A stretch of DNA of 64,000 bases, taken from assembly GCF_900250075.1 (NCBI RefSeq), contig NZ_LT977071.1, positions 248,001 through 312,000 of the forward strand, read 5' to 3'. Under the pieces are notes generated by a model that was not told the origin of the DNA, searched no databases, and saw only the letters and a program-made list of their open reading frames with translations. The position numbers were made by a program, and so were the translations under genes. Each line of letters begins with the position of its first letter. The stretch's first letter is position 1. The DNA is from Cupriavidus taiwanensis. Its GTDB lineage: Bacteria; Pseudomonadota; Gammaproteobacteria; Burkholderiales; Burkholderiaceae. Of the stretch, positions 40,483 through 50,293 are shown piece after piece.

Positions 40483-41265
40483 ATGAATGCCGACCTGATC
40501 ACCACGCTCAGCAACGAACTCCACCACGCGCTGGTCACGCGCACGCCGGTGCCGCCGCTCAGCGGCCGCGGCCTGGCGCTGGATGTCGGCGCCGCCTACC
40601 GCATCCAGCAGGGCTTTGTCGCCCACCGGCTGGCCGCAGGCGACCGCGTCACCGGCAAGAAGATCGGCGTGACCAGCGCCGCCGTGCAGCAGATGCTGGA
40701 CGTGCACCAGCCCGACTTCGGCATCCTGCTGCAGAGCATGCACTACGCAGCCGGCCAGCCCATTCCCACCGCGTCGCTGATCCAGCCGCGCGCCGAGGGC
40801 GAGATCGCCTTCTTCCTGCGGCGCGACCTGCGCGGCCCGGGCGTGACGCGCGACGACGTGCTCGACGCCACCGAGGCGGTGGCGGCCTGCTTCGAGATCG
40901 TCGATTCGCGCATCCGCGACTGGCGCATCCGCATCGAGGACACCGTTGCCGACAACGCCTCGTGCGGCGTCTATGTGCTCGGCGACGAGCGCGTGAGCCC
41001 GCATGCGGTGGACCTGGCCGCGTGTGCGATGACGCTCAACAAGAACGGCGAATGCGCCGCCACCGGCCTGGGCAGCGCCGCGCTGGGCCATCCCGCCGAC
41101 GCGGTGGCGTGGCTGGCCAACACCCTCGGCAGCTACGGCATTCCCCTGCTGGCCGGCGAGACCATTCTGTCGGGCTCGCTGGCGGCGCTGATTCCCGTGC
41201 AGGCGGGCGACCGCCTGTCCATGCATATCACCGGCATCGGCGGCTGCGCCGCCGTGTTCTCCTGA
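40483..41265 (+). CDS. mhpD: 2-keto-4-pentenoate hydratase
   Basis: A 260-aa enzyme of the hydratase/decarboxylase family that adds water to 2-oxopent-4-enoate to give 4-hydroxy-2-oxovalerate. Characteristic blocks are GKKIGVTSAAVQQML (about 66-80), PRAEGEIAFFLRRDL with the metal-binding glutamates (about 104-118), and FEIVDSRIRDWRIRIEDTVA (about 142-161), then GSLAALIPVQAGD. 4-oxalocrotonate decarboxylase shares this fold, but the gene order with mhpF and mhpE types favours the hydratase. The start is ATG 40483; it is followed by the acetaldehyde dehydrogenase gene after 27 bp. Confidence 0.85.
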   Translation: MNADLITTLSNELHHALVTRTPVPPLSGRGLALDVGAAYRIQQGFVAHRLAAGDRVTGKKIGVTSAAVQQMLDVHQPDFGILLQSMHYAAGQPIPTASLIQPRAEGEIAFFLRRDLRGPGVTRDDVLDATEAVAACFEIVDSRIRDWRIRIEDTVADNASCGVYVLGDERVSPHAVDLAACAMTLNKNGECAATGLGSAALGHPADAVAWLANTLGSYGIPLLAGETILSGSLAALIPVQAGDRLSMHITGIGGCAAVFS

Positions 41266-41292
41266 CTGTCTGACCCTGCGATCCCAAACACC

Positions 41293-42198
41293 ATGAACAA
41301 GATCCGATGCGCCCTGATCGGTCCCGGCAATATCGGCACCGACCTGCTCTACAAGCTGCGCCGCAGCGATATCCTGGAACCGGTCTGGATGGTCGGCGTG
41401 GAGCCGACCTCCGAAGGCCTGGCGCGTGCGCGCGAACTGGGGCTGAAGACCACCAGCGACGGCATCGACGGCCTGCTGCCGCACCTTGAGGCCGACGATA
41501 TCCGCATCGCCTTCGATGCCACCTCGGCCTACGTCCACGCCGAGCACTCGGCCAAGCTGACCGCGCGCGGCGTGCGCGTGATCGACCTGACGCCGGCGGC
41601 GATCGGGCCGTTCTGCGTGCCGCCGGTCAATCTCGAGGCCCATATCGGCAGCAACGAGATGAACGTCAATATGGTGACCTGCGGCGGCCAGGCCACCATT
41701 CCGATGGTCTATGCGGTGTCGCGCGTGCAGCCGGTGGCGTACGGCGAGATCGTGGCGACGGTGTCGTCGCGCTCGGTCGGGCCCGGCACGCGCCGCAATA
41801 TCGACGAGTTCACCCGCACCACCGCGGGCGCGATCGAGGCCGTGGGCGGCGCGCGGCAGGGCAAGGCCATCATCGTGATCAACCCGGCCGAGCCGCCGCT
41901 GATCATGCGCGACACCATCCACTGCCTGACCGAAGACGCGCCCGACGTTGCCGCCATCACCGCGTCGGTGCACGCCATGATCGCCGAGGTGCGCAAGTAC
42001 GTGCCCGGCTACACGCTGAAGAACGGCCCGGTGTTCGACGGCAAGCGCGTCTCGATCTTCCTCGAGGTCGAGGGCCTGGGCGACTACCTGCCGAAATACG
42101 CCGGCAACCTCGACATCATGACCGCCTCGGCCGCACGCACGGCCGAATGCATCGCCGCCGCCATGCGCGCCGGCAGCCCTGAAACCGCCACTGCCTGA
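41293..42198 (+). CDS. mhpF: acetaldehyde dehydrogenase (acylating)
   Basis: A 301-aa NAD- and CoA-dependent enzyme that turns acetaldehyde into acetyl-CoA and channels it from the aldolase partner. The N-terminal Rossmann motif is [15 protein letters not shown] (about 11-25). The catalytic cysteine is in [14 protein letters not shown] (about 124-137). The dimer/aldolase interface segment includes [20 protein letters not shown]. The length is standard for DmpF/BphJ/MhpF. It is followed after 11 bp by the aldolase gene, the normal order for the channeling pair. Confidence 0.93.
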   Translation: MNKIRCALIGPGNIGTDLLYKLRRSDILEPVWMVGVEPTSEGLARARELGLKTTSDGIDGLLPHLEADDIRIAFDATSAYVHAEHSAKLTARGVRVIDLTPAAIGPFCVPPVNLEAHIGSNEMNVNMVTCGGQATIPMVYAVSRVQPVAYGEIVATVSSRSVGPGTRRNIDEFTRTTAGAIEAVGGARQGKAIIVINPAEPPLIMRDTIHCLTEDAPDVAAITASVHAMIAEVRKYVPGYTLKNGPVFDGKRVSIFLEVEGLGDYLPKYAGNLDIMTASAARTAECIAAAMRAGSPETATA

Positions 42199-42209
42199 GG
42201 AGCCCGGCC

Positions 42210-43235
42210 ATGGCCCAACGCATCACCCTGCACGACATGACCCTGCGCGACGGCATGCACCCGAAGCGCCACCAGATCTCGCTGGAGCAGATGAAAGGCA
42301 TCGCCCGCGGGCTCGATGCCGCCGGCGTGCCGCTGATCGAAGTCACCCACGGCGATGGCCTGGGCGGCGCCTCGGTCAACTACGGCTTCCCCGCGCACAG
42401 CGACGAGGAATACCTGCGCGCGGTGCTGGGCGAGCTGAAGCAGGCGCGCGTGTCGGCGCTGCTGCTGCCCGGCATCGGCACCGTCGACCACCTGCGCATG
42501 GCGCACGAGATCGGCGTGCAGACCATCCGCGTGGCCACGCACTGCACCGAGGCCGATGTCTCGGAACAGCATATCGGCATGGCGCGCAAGCTCGGCATGG
42601 ATACCGTCGGCTTCCTGATGATGGCGCACATGGCGCCGGTGCAGACGCTGGTGCAGCAGGCGCTGCTGATGGAAAGCTACGGCGCCAACTGCCTGTACAT
42701 CACCGACTCCGCCGGCCACATGCTGCCGCACGATGTCACCGAGAAGCTCACCGCGGTGCGGCAGGCGCTGCGCCCGGAGACCGAACTGGGCTTCCACGGC
42801 CATCACAACCTGGCCATGGGCGTGGCCAATTCGCTCGCCGCGATCGCCTGCGGCGCGACCCGCATCGATGCCGCCGCCGCGGGCCTGGGCGCCGGCGCCG
42901 GCAACACGCCGATGGAAGTGCTGGTGGCCGTGTGCGAGCGCATGGGCATCGAAACCGGCGTCGACGTGTTCCGCATTGCCGACGTTGCCGAGGACCTGGT
43001 GGTGCCGATCATGGACCACCCCATCCGCATCGACCGCGACGCGCTCACGCTGGGCTATGCCGGCGTGTATTCGTCGTTCCTGCTGTTTGCCAAGCGCGCC
43101 GAGGCCAAGTACCGCATTCCCGCGCGCGAGATCCTGGTCGAGCTCGGCCGGCAGCGGCTGGTGGGCGGCCAGGAAGACATGATCGAGGACACCGCGATCA
43201 CGCTGGCGCGCGCGCGCGGCCTGCCCGTCGCGTAA
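42210..43235 (+). CDS. mhpE: 4-hydroxy-2-oxovalerate aldolase
   Basis: A 341-aa DRE-TIM metalloenzyme that splits 4-hydroxy-2-oxovalerate into pyruvate and acetaldehyde. The catalytic/metal start is [16 protein letters not shown] (about 6-21). Metal histidines are in [19 protein letters not shown] (about 194-212). The C-terminal communication domain contains [12 protein letters not shown]. It forms a heterotetramer with the acylating dehydrogenase encoded just upstream. DmpG/BphI naming would apply equally; the mhp name is chosen for gene order only. Confidence 0.93.
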   Translation: MAQRITLHDMTLRDGMHPKRHQISLEQMKGIARGLDAAGVPLIEVTHGDGLGGASVNYGFPAHSDEEYLRAVLGELKQARVSALLLPGIGTVDHLRMAHEIGVQTIRVATHCTEADVSEQHIGMARKLGMDTVGFLMMAHMAPVQTLVQQALLMESYGANCLYITDSAGHMLPHDVTEKLTAVRQALRPETELGFHGHHNLAMGVANSLAAIACGATRIDAAAAGLGAGAGNTPMEVLVAVCERMGIETGVDVFRIADVAEDLVVPIMDHPIRIDRDALTLGYAGVYSSFLLFAKRAEAKYRIPAREILVELGRQRLVGGQEDMIEDTAITLARARGLPVA

Positions 43236-43308
43236 GGACGCTTTCGATCCGGCCCGGCACGCCGGGCATTGCTTTCATCACCCACCAAGAAAGAGGAGAC
43301 AGGTACCC

Positions 43309-44295
43309 ATGCTCAGACTTCGTGCCCGCCCGCGGCTTGCCGGCTTGGCCTTTGCTGCGATGGCACTGGCCGTCGCATCCAGCCCGGCCCACGCCCTCAA
43401 TATCCTGCTGACCAATGACGACGGCTGCGCCGCGCCCGGCATCGCCGCGGTGCGCAAGGCCCTGCAGGACGCCGGCCACCGCGTGATCACGGTCGGCCCC
43501 GCCACCAACCAGAGCGGCTCGGGCGCGGCCTATGCCGTGCCCGATGGCCGCACCCGGCTGGTGGTGGACCCGCTCGCCGGCAGCGCCGATACCTTCTGCG
43601 TGCACCGGGTCAAGCCCACCTATGTCGCGGGCAGCGCGCTCAACAGCACCAACCCGGACTATATCGGCAGCGGCTCGCCGGTCGACGCCACCGCCATCGG
43701 CCTGAAGATCGTCGCGCCGGAAAGCGGCATGACGCCGGACCTGGTGGTGTCGGGCGCCAACTTCGGCGAGAACCTGTCGGATTCGATCCCGCACTCGGGC
43801 ACGGTGATGAACGTGCTGTTTGCCGCGCGCCGCGGCGTGCCCGCCATCGCGCTGAGCGTGGGGGTGGACTTCGCCGAGGCACGCTCCGGCTTCCCCGCCA
43901 CCATCGCCGCGTTCCCAAAGGCCGGCGCCTTCCTGGCCCGCGTGGTCGCCACCCTGGAGGCCAGCCGCTCCGCCGGCCAGCCGCTGCTGCCCGTGGCCCA
44001 CCCGCTCAGCATCAACTATCCGGTCGGCGGCACCCCCGCCGGCGTGCGCCTGACCGTGCCCGGCACCGTGGATTCCTTTACCACGGCCTACAAGCGCAAT
44101 GCCGACAACACCGTCTCGATCGACGTGGGCGCGGCCGAGACCGAACCGGCCGCGCTGGCGAAGACAGCCGAGACGCCGGCCTTCCTGGCGAAGTACATCA
44201 CCATCTCGCCGCTCGACGTCGACTTCCGCCCGACGCCGCTGGCGCGCGGCTTGTTCAACCGCTCGCGCCGCGAGCTGGCCAACCTGGCTCCGTGA
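43309..44295 (+). CDS. exported SurE-like nucleotidase/phosphatase
   Basis: A 328-aa protein. A signal peptide (AGLAFAAMALAVASSPAHA) is followed by the SurE opening LNILLTNDDGCAAPGI with the metal-binding DD pair. VVGPATNQSG-like VGPATNQSGSG and the SGANFGENLSDSIPHSGT loop follow, the latter replacing the usual SGIN-GxN pattern. Classical SurE is cytoplasmic and about 250 aa; this one is longer and exported. It hydrolyses phosphate monoesters, perhaps nucleotides, in the periplasm. It follows the aldolase gene after 73 bp and may belong to the same operon, with no obvious link to the pathway. Confidence 0.83.
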   Translation: MLRLRARPRLAGLAFAAMALAVASSPAHALNILLTNDDGCAAPGIAAVRKALQDAGHRVITVGPATNQSGSGAAYAVPDGRTRLVVDPLAGSADTFCVHRVKPTYVAGSALNSTNPDYIGSGSPVDATAIGLKIVAPESGMTPDLVVSGANFGENLSDSIPHSGTVMNVLFAARRGVPAIALSVGVDFAEARSGFPATIAAFPKAGAFLARVVATLEASRSAGQPLLPVAHPLSINYPVGGTPAGVRLTVPGTVDSFTTAYKRNADNTVSIDVGAAETEPAALAKTAETPAFLAKYITISPLDVDFRPTPLARGLFNRSRRELANLAP

Positions 44296-44306
44296 GCACC
44301 GATACC

Positions 44307-44981
44307 ATGGGCAAGCAACTTCGACACTGGCGCCACCTCGTGCTCGCATGCGGGGTCGCGGCCATCGCGGCATGCGGGGATGAGCCGGCGCAGGATGTGA
44401 GCGGCACCGCGGCCGTCGGCGCGGCGCTGGCCGGCGCCAGCATTCAGGTGCGCGACACGCAAGGGCAGGTGCGCCACGCCACGGCCGATGCCAGCGGCGC
44501 CTTCCGCCTGTCCGGCGTGCCGGACGGCGCGTTGATGGTCCGCTGCGAGGGCGGGCTCGTAAGCGGGCTCACATCGGGTGAGCCGAACCGCCAGCGGCTG
44601 CACGGACTGGTGCTGGGCGGGCGCACCGTGAACTGCACGCCGCTGACCGAGCTGGCGCTGTGGAAGCTGACCGGCGGCCCGCCGGCCCAGGCCTTCGACG
44701 GCTTCGGCACGGCAAGCGCCAAGGGCCTGTCAGCGCAAGCGCTGGCCGAAGCGGAAAGCGCCGTGCTGGCGGCGCTGGCCGCGGGGGCCGGGGTCGATGT
44801 CGACCCTGCCGCCATCCCGCGGGGCTGGCATGACACCCCGCTGCAGGCCGGCAATGCCGGCGATGCCCACGATGCCGCGCTGGACGCGCTGCGCGAAGCC
44901 ATCGCCGACCAGGCCTCGATGGACTTCATGGGCGAGATGGTGGTGCACGGGCTGTGCGTGGCCGACGGGAACTGCGGGTGA
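44307..44981 (+). CDS. putative lipoprotein with carboxypeptidase-regulatory-like domain
   Basis: A 224-aa lipoprotein. Its signal (LVLACGVAAIAAC) ends at a lipobox cysteine near residue 23. Residues 35-80 look like a small beta-sandwich repeat (GAALAGASIQVRDTQGQVRH, GAFRLSGVPDGALMVRCEGG) of the carboxypeptidase-regulatory type. The rest is helical and alanine-rich, with two cysteines near the end (LCVADGNCG). ATG 44307 is chosen. A GTG at 44292 overlaps the stop of the surE gene (GTGA) and is also possible, which suggests coupling. The role is unknown; it is likely an outer-membrane or periplasmic partner of the SurE protein. Confidence 0.65.
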   Translation: MGKQLRHWRHLVLACGVAAIAACGDEPAQDVSGTAAVGAALAGASIQVRDTQGQVRHATADASGAFRLSGVPDGALMVRCEGGLVSGLTSGEPNRQRLHGLVLGGRTVNCTPLTELALWKLTGGPPAQAFDGFGTASAKGLSAQALAEAESAVLAALAAGAGVDVDPAAIPRGWHDTPLQAGNAGDAHDAALDALREAIADQASMDFMGEMVVHGLCVADGNCG

Positions 44982-45040
44982 TGCAGGGGATGCGGGACGC
45001 GTGAGAACCACCGTCCCGCAGCGCCGCGGCGGTGGTGCTT

Positions 45041-48000
45041 TCAGGGTTGCGCCGCCGGCAACATCTCGCATACCGGCAGCCGGAACATGAACTCGCTGCC
45101 GCCGCTGCGCCGGTTGCGCACTTCCAGCGTGCCGCCGTGCGCCTCGATGATGGAGCGGCAGATGGCAAGCCCCATGCCCATGCCATCGTCCTTGGTGGTG
45201 AAGAACGGCTCGAACACCTGGCCCAGCACGTCGTCGGGAATGCCCGCGCCGTGGTCCTGCACGCTGACGACGACGCTATCCTGCTCGCGGTACGAGGTCA
45301 CGATCAGCTCGCGCTGCGCGGGCGGGGTCTGCGCCATGGCGTCGAGCGCATTGGTGATCAGGTTCAGCACCACCTGCTGCAGCTGGACGCGATCGGCTTC
45401 GACCACGGCCGCTCCCGCCGCCAGCCGTGCGACGACCCGCACCTCGTGCGCGTCGAGCTCCAGGCGCGCCATCTCCAGCACTTCGCGCAGGACATCGTCG
45501 GGATGCAGCGGCGCCAGCACCGCCGGCACCTGCCTGGCCAGCGCGCGCAGCGCACGGATGATGTCGGCGGCGCGCAGCGCGTACTGCTTGATGTCGGCAA
45601 AGCCGTCGAGCGCCTCGGCCACCTCCGGCCTGGGCCGGTTCAGCCAGCGCAGGCTGGCGTCGACGGTGGCGACGATGGCGGTGAGCGGCTGGTTCACTTC
45701 ATGCGCGATCGAGGCGGCCAGGCCGCCCATCACGGTCAGGTGCGAGGTGCGCGCCAGTGCCGAGCTGGCGCTGCGCAGCCGCATCTCGGCGGCAACGCGG
45801 CGGTTGCTTTCTTCGATCAGCTGCTGGTACAGGCGCGCGGTCTCGAGCGAGATCGCCACCTGCGGCGCCAGCACCTCGAGTTCGGCGATCCGGGTGGCGT
45901 CGAATACCGCCGGCGCCAGGCTGTTTTCCAGGTAGAACACGCCGAACAGGCTGCCCCCGCGCAGCAGCGGCAGGCACAGCACCGAGCGCGGGCCACCGGC
46001 AATCGCGCCCCTGGTGCGGATCGACGGCGCATCGACCATGGCGTCGTCCAGCGCCAGCGTCTGCCGGGTGCGCAGCACGCTGTTGAGCACCGCCAGCGGC
46101 AGGGCCTGCTCGGTCGGCGCCGCGCTGCCGAGCGTCACCGCCACCTTGCCATCTGCCACGCGTGCCGAGGCCTCGATCATGGGCTGCCCGCCGCGCATCA
46201 GCAGCAGCAAGCCGTACTGCGCGCCGGCATGGACCACCACATGGGTCATCAGCGTTTCGATCAGCCGGTCCATCACGATCTCGCTGGACAATGCCCTGGC
46301 CGCCTTCATGCCCAGCTCCCAGCGCTGCGCGCTGGGCTTGCCGTCGGCGCCGCCGTGGTCGTGCCCCGCCACGTCGCGTTGCGGATCGCGCGCCTCCAGC
46401 AGCATCGCCTTGTGGTCGGCGCCCCAGCGCTGGTAGCCGGCATGGGCCAGGCGCCAGTGCTGCGCGGCCGCGGTCGGCAGGCCGCGCGCTTCGCACAGCA
46501 TGCCGGCCAGCTCGTGCGCGAGCGCCGCCTCATGTACGAAGCCGGCCGCGGCGGCAGCCCCCGCCGCCTGTTCGTAGCCGGCCAGTGCCTGCAGCGGATC
46601 GCCGCGCAAGCGCGCCAGCTCCGCATCAACCAGCGCCAGCTTGCCGCGGAAGGTCAGCGGGTTCAGCGCCGCCCAGCGGGCAAAGCAGTCGCGATGCGCG
46701 GCCAGCTCGGCCATGACTTCGGCCATGACTTCGGCCATCACGTCGTCCGACGCCGCGCCGGTAGTCGCGTGCGACAGCGCAAGGGCCAGATACAGCCGGC
46801 AATCCGCGACGTTGATATGGGCCGGCGCCGACCAGATCAGCGCCTGCGCCTCGCGCAGGCTGCGCACGGCGTGCTGCCACTCCTGCCGGAACACCGCCGC
46901 CATGCCGTCGTAGAGCCAGATCCAGAACCGGGTCGGCAGCGAGTTGGCGCGCGCCAGCCGCTGCGCCGCGCTCATCTGGTGCGCGGCCTCGCCCTGCGGT
47001 GCGGCTTCGTCGCCGCTGCGCAGCCGGTGCAGGAAATGGTGCTGCGAATACAGGATCAGCTCGATATCCCGGTACTGCACCAGCCGCGTCAGCGCCAGCC
47101 CGCGGCCGATCTCCTCCTCCACCAGGCGCAGGTGCTCGCCCATGGCAAGCAGGTCGGACGCGATATGGTTGCAGGCATAGCAGGCCATGCCGATATCGCC
47201 GGAAGCCAGGCCCAGCGTGACTGCGCGCTGCGCATGCGCCAGCGCGTAAGACAGGGGCCGGGTCCAGGCGCTGACCTGGTCGACCGCCACCAGCGTGGCG
47301 ATACGCTCGGCCTCGTAGCCATGGCGGTCGGCCAGGTCCATCGCCGCCAGCCCGTAGGCCAGGCCGTCCTCGTATTCCTCGTACAGGCTGGCGATAAACA
47401 CCCCGAACCACGACAGCCCATATGGCGATTCCGCGGTGGCGCCGTGTTCCAGCGTCAGCTCGACCATCTTGGCCACGTGCAGGAAGCTGATGCCATCGCG
47501 CACGAACAGCGACGAGATCAGCGTCGACAGCAGCCCCATGATGGTCTGGATGCGGCTGTCTTCGGTCGCGGGCAACCGGCCCAGGCTGTCGATCGCCCGC
47601 CCGCCCAGCGCCTGCTTCACCGCGTCATAGGCCGCGCGCATGCGCGCCGGGCTGGGCCCGCGCTCAAGGTGGATGTCGAGCAGCGCCAATCCCGACAGCG
47701 CGGCGTCGATCGCGCCCTCGTAGTCGGAACGCACGGTCTGCAGGCTGGCCTTGAGCCGATGCACGGCGGCCTTGTCCACCGGCGGCAGGTCGCGCGCGAG
47801 CAGCGCGTCGATCTCCTGCGAGGCCGGCTCCAGCCGTGCCTGCGCCAGCAGGCATTCGCAGTGCAGCACGCTGGCGGCGTAGGCCAGCGCGCAGTGCGTG
47901 GTCCACCATGACGGCTGCATCAGCGCGAACGCGGCGTCGGTGTAGCGCGTCGCCTGCGCCATCGCCGCGCTGCGCCGGGCGCGCCTGGCGGCGACCAGCA

Positions 48001-50293
48001 GCACCTGCACGAACGCCACGCGCTGCGGCTCCGGCAGCGGCTGGCCGGCGGCGCGCTCGATCTGGTTGCCGATCTCGAAGGCATGCGCGGCCAGCTCGCC
48101 CTGCCAGTGCTGGATCATGATGTCCGCGATGCGCGCATGCGCGGCGGCTCGCTCGCGTGGCGCGATCATGGCGTAGGCGGCTTCCAGCACGCGGTCATGC
48201 TGGAATGCGTAGCCGTCGCCGGTCCGTACCAGCAGGCCGGCATCGACGAAGGGGCGCAGCCGCTCGCCGAGCTGCGCCGCGCCGACTTGCGCCACGCGCG
48301 CAAGCAGGCTTTGCTCGCAGCGTATGCCCACGCAGGCCAGCTGCCTGAGCAGCTCCGTACCCTCCTGCGGGAGCCGCGCGAAGCGGCGTGTCATCAGGTC
48401 GGTCACGCTGTCGGTGTAGCGATGCTGCGCGGCGTCGGCCTCGTCCCAGTGCCAGCCGGCGCGCTCGTTGCGGTAGGCCAGCACGCCGTCGTCGACCAGC
48501 GCGCGCAACAGCTGGTACGAGAAGAAGGGATTGCCGCCGGTCTTCGCATGCACCAGCTGCGCCAGCGCTTCCACGCGCGGCGCCGGCTCGTTGAGGGCGG
48601 CCGCCACCAGTTCGGTCAGTTCCCACGCGGCCAGCGGCCGCACGGCGATGCGCGTGACCGGCAGCGCGCCGGCGCGGCTGGCGTGCAGCAGCCACGAGAA
48701 GCGCTGCTCGACATCGTTGCCATGGTCGCGATAGGCGGCGATCAGCAGCAGGTTGCCCGGGCGCTGCGTGGTGATGGCTTCGAGCAGCGCAATGGTCGAC
48801 GCATCGGCCCATTGCAGGTCATCGAAGCACAGCACCAGTGGCGCGCCCTGGTCGGCAAAGGTGGCGAAGGTGGCAAGGATGGCCTGCTGCGCGCGCGCCT
48901 GCGCCTGCTGGGCCGGCACCTCCGCCAGCGGCGCGGTGCGTCCCAGCACCTGCTCGGCCTCGGGCACCAGTACGGCAATGGCCCGGCCCTGCCCCGCGAG
49001 CGCGCGCAGCCAGCGCTCGCGCACCGGCGCCAGCACGGCTTCGGGCTCGCCCAGCAGCGGCAGCGTCAGCGCACGGATCATCTGCGCGACCGGCGCATAC
49101 GGGATGTCGAGCTGCAACTGGTCGCTCTTGCCGCTGGCAAAGCGCATGCCGTGCTGCCCCGCCTGGCACGACAGCCACGCCGCCAGCGCCGACTTGCCGG
49201 TGCCCGCGGCGCCGGCGATCAGCACCAGCTCGGACTGGCCGCCGTGGCGCACGCGCGCCAGCGCATCGGCGAGCTGCGCGGTTTCACGCGCGCGGCCAAA
49301 GAGTTCGCCGGACACGTTCAGCGTCGAGGTCGCGCCTGCGGCATCGAGCCTGAACGGCGCGATCTCGCCGCGTTCGCGCCAGTCCGCCCGGCAGCGCAGC
49401 AGGTCGGCAAGCAGCGACATGGCGCCGGCATAGCGGTCAGCCGGGTCCTTGGCCAGCAGCCGGAGCACGATCGCGCCCAGCAACGGCGCGAGGCCGGGCG
49501 CACCCACATGCGGCGGCACGGGCTCGACGGCGAGATGGGCGTGCTGCCACGCCGCGGGCGAATCCGCCGTGAACGGCAGCGTGCCGGTCAGCATCCGGTA
49601 GAAGGTGACGCCTAGCGAATACAGGTCAGAGCGGGCACTGGTGCGCGCCTGGTCGGCGCGGGCCACTTCGGGCGACTGGTATGCCCACGATGCGGGGCCG
49701 GGGCGCGGCACCACGGACGGCATGGCGTCCAGCGCGGTGGCATGGTCGAAGCCGGTCAGGCGCACGCCGGCGCTGTCGTTGCCACTGTCGTTGGCGCTGT
49801 TGTCGTCGCTGTCGTCGACGAGCAGGTTGTGCGGCCGGATATCGCCATGCAGCAGGCCGTGCCCATGCGCGCCCGCCAGCGCGCGCGCGCTGCCGATGGC
49901 AAGCTCCAGGAAGCGTGCGACGGGAACCGGGGCCTCCCCCAGTGTCGCGGCAAGGGTCGATGCGGGCGCGCCGCCATACACCACCACCATCCGTTCCGCG
50001 TTGCGCAGCGTGGCCACCGGCACCGCGGCCCAGTCCGCCTGCAAGCGCGCCGCCAGCCGGGCTTCGTCCTGCAGTGGCCCGCTGTGGGCCGGCGGCGCAC
50101 TCCTGGCGAAGCAGCGCAGCCCGGTGTCGGGGTCGGACAGTTGCAGGTAAGCGATGCCGTCCGACACATGCAGCACGGTCTGCGCGGCCCGCGCCAGCCA
50201 GGCGTCGTCAAAGGCCGGTGCGGGGCTTCGCTGCGCGGGGATGCCAGGCGTCATGGGGGCGGGAATGATGGCAGGCTCGGCGCCACGGCGCAC
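45041..50293 (-). CDS. 1750-aa hybrid sensor: Ser/Thr-kinase-like + AAA ATPase + GAF + histidine kinase
   Basis: A very large soluble sensor. Residues about 20-300 form a protein-kinase-like domain whose catalytic loop reads HGDIRPHNLL (149-158) instead of HRDLKPxN and whose DFG position reads GFD (LTGFDHA), so activity may be altered. A STAND/MalT-like ATPase follows with Walker A GAAGTGKS (361-368) and FDDLQWAD, then a long helical-repeat region. A GAF domain at about 1340-1490 precedes the histidine kinase: H-box SIAHEVNQPLTA (H1531), N-box LQQVVLNLITNALDAM, G-boxes DHGAGIP and GMGMGLA. The start is GTG directly after the stop of the regulator gene (TGAGTG); ATG 50254 is an alternative. 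No membrane segments. Confidence 0.87.
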   Translation of the reverse strand: MRRGAEPAIIPAPMTPGIPAQRSPAPAFDDAWLARAAQTVLHVSDGIAYLQLSDPDTGLRCFARSAPPAHSGPLQDEARLAARLQADWAAVPVATLRNAERMVVVYGGAPASTLAATLGEAPVPVARFLELAIGSARALAGAHGHGLLHGDIRPHNLLVDDSDDNSANDSGNDSAGVRLTGFDHATALDAMPSVVPRPGPASWAYQSPEVARADQARTSARSDLYSLGVTFYRMLTGTLPFTADSPAAWQHAHLAVEPVPPHVGAPGLAPLLGAIVLRLLAKDPADRYAGAMSLLADLLRCRADWRERGEIAPFRLDAAGATSTLNVSGELFGRARETAQLADALARVRHGGQSELVLIAGAAGTGKSALAAWLSCQAGQHGMRFASGKSDQLQLDIPYAPVAQMIRALTLPLLGEPEAVLAPVRERWLRALAGQGRAIAVLVPEAEQVLGRTAPLAEVPAQQAQARAQQAILATFATFADQGAPLVLCFDDLQWADASTIALLEAITTQRPGNLLLIAAYRDHGNDVEQRFSWLLHASRAGALPVTRIAVRPLAAWELTELVAAALNEPAPRVEALAQLVHAKTGGNPFFSYQLLRALVDDGVLAYRNERAGWHWDEADAAQHRYTDSVTDLMTRRFARLPQEGTELLRQLACVGIRCEQSLLARVAQVGAAQLGERLRPFVDAGLLVRTGDGYAFQHDRVLEAAYAMIAPRERAAAHARIADIMIQHWQGELAAHAFEIGNQIERAAGQPLPEPQRVAFVQVLLVAARRARRSAAMAQATRYTDAAFALMQPSWWTTHCALAYAASVLHCECLLAQARLEPASQEIDALLARDLPPVDKAAVHRLKASLQTVRSDYEGAIDAALSGLALLDIHLERGPSPARMRAAYDAVKQALGGRAIDSLGRLPATEDSRIQTIMGLLSTLISSLFVRDGISFLHVAKMVELTLEHGATAESPYGLSWFGVFIASLYEEYEDGLAYGLAAMDLADRHGYEAERIATLVAVDQVSAWTRPLSYALAHAQRAVTLGLASGDIGMACYACNHIASDLLAMGEHLRLVEEEIGRGLALTRLVQYRDIELILYSQHHFLHRLRSGDEAAPQGEAAHQMSAAQRLARANSLPTRFWIWLYDGMAAVFRQEWQHAVRSLREAQALIWSAPAHINVADCRLYLALALSHATTGAASDDVMAEVMAEVMAELAAHRDCFARWAALNPLTFRGKLALVDAELARLRGDPLQALAGYEQAAGAAAAAGFVHEAALAHELAGMLCEARGLPTAAAQHWRLAHAGYQRWGADHKAMLLEARDPQRDVAGHDHGGADGKPSAQRWELGMKAARALSSEIVMDRLIETLMTHVVVHAGAQYGLLLLMRGGQPMIEASARVADGKVAVTLGSAAPTEQALPLAVLNSVLRTRQTLALDDAMVDAPSIRTRGAIAGGPRSVLCLPLLRGGSLFGVFYLENSLAPAVFDATRIAELEVLAPQVAISLETARLYQQLIEESNRRVAAEMRLRSASSALARTSHLTVMGGLAASIAHEVNQPLTAIVATVDASLRWLNRPRPEVAEALDGFADIKQYALRAADIIRALRALARQVPAVLAPLHPDDVLREVLEMARLELDAHEVRVVARLAAGAAVVEADRVQLQQVVLNLITNALDAMAQTPPAQRELIVTSYREQDSVVVSVQDHGAGIPDDVLGQVFEPFFTTKDDGMGMGLAICRSIIEAHGGTLEVRNRRSGGSEFMFRLPVCEMLPAAQP

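Noticed and set aside
38740..41973. A 1077-codon minus-strand open frame
   Set aside because: It is the antisense of the DUF1302, hydratase and acetaldehyde dehydrogenase genes. Its translation is His/Arg/Gly-rich with no domain, as expected for the reverse of high-G+C genes.
45032..47911. A 959-codon plus-strand open frame
   Set aside because: Antisense of the giant kinase gene; Arg/Gln/His-rich low-information sequence.
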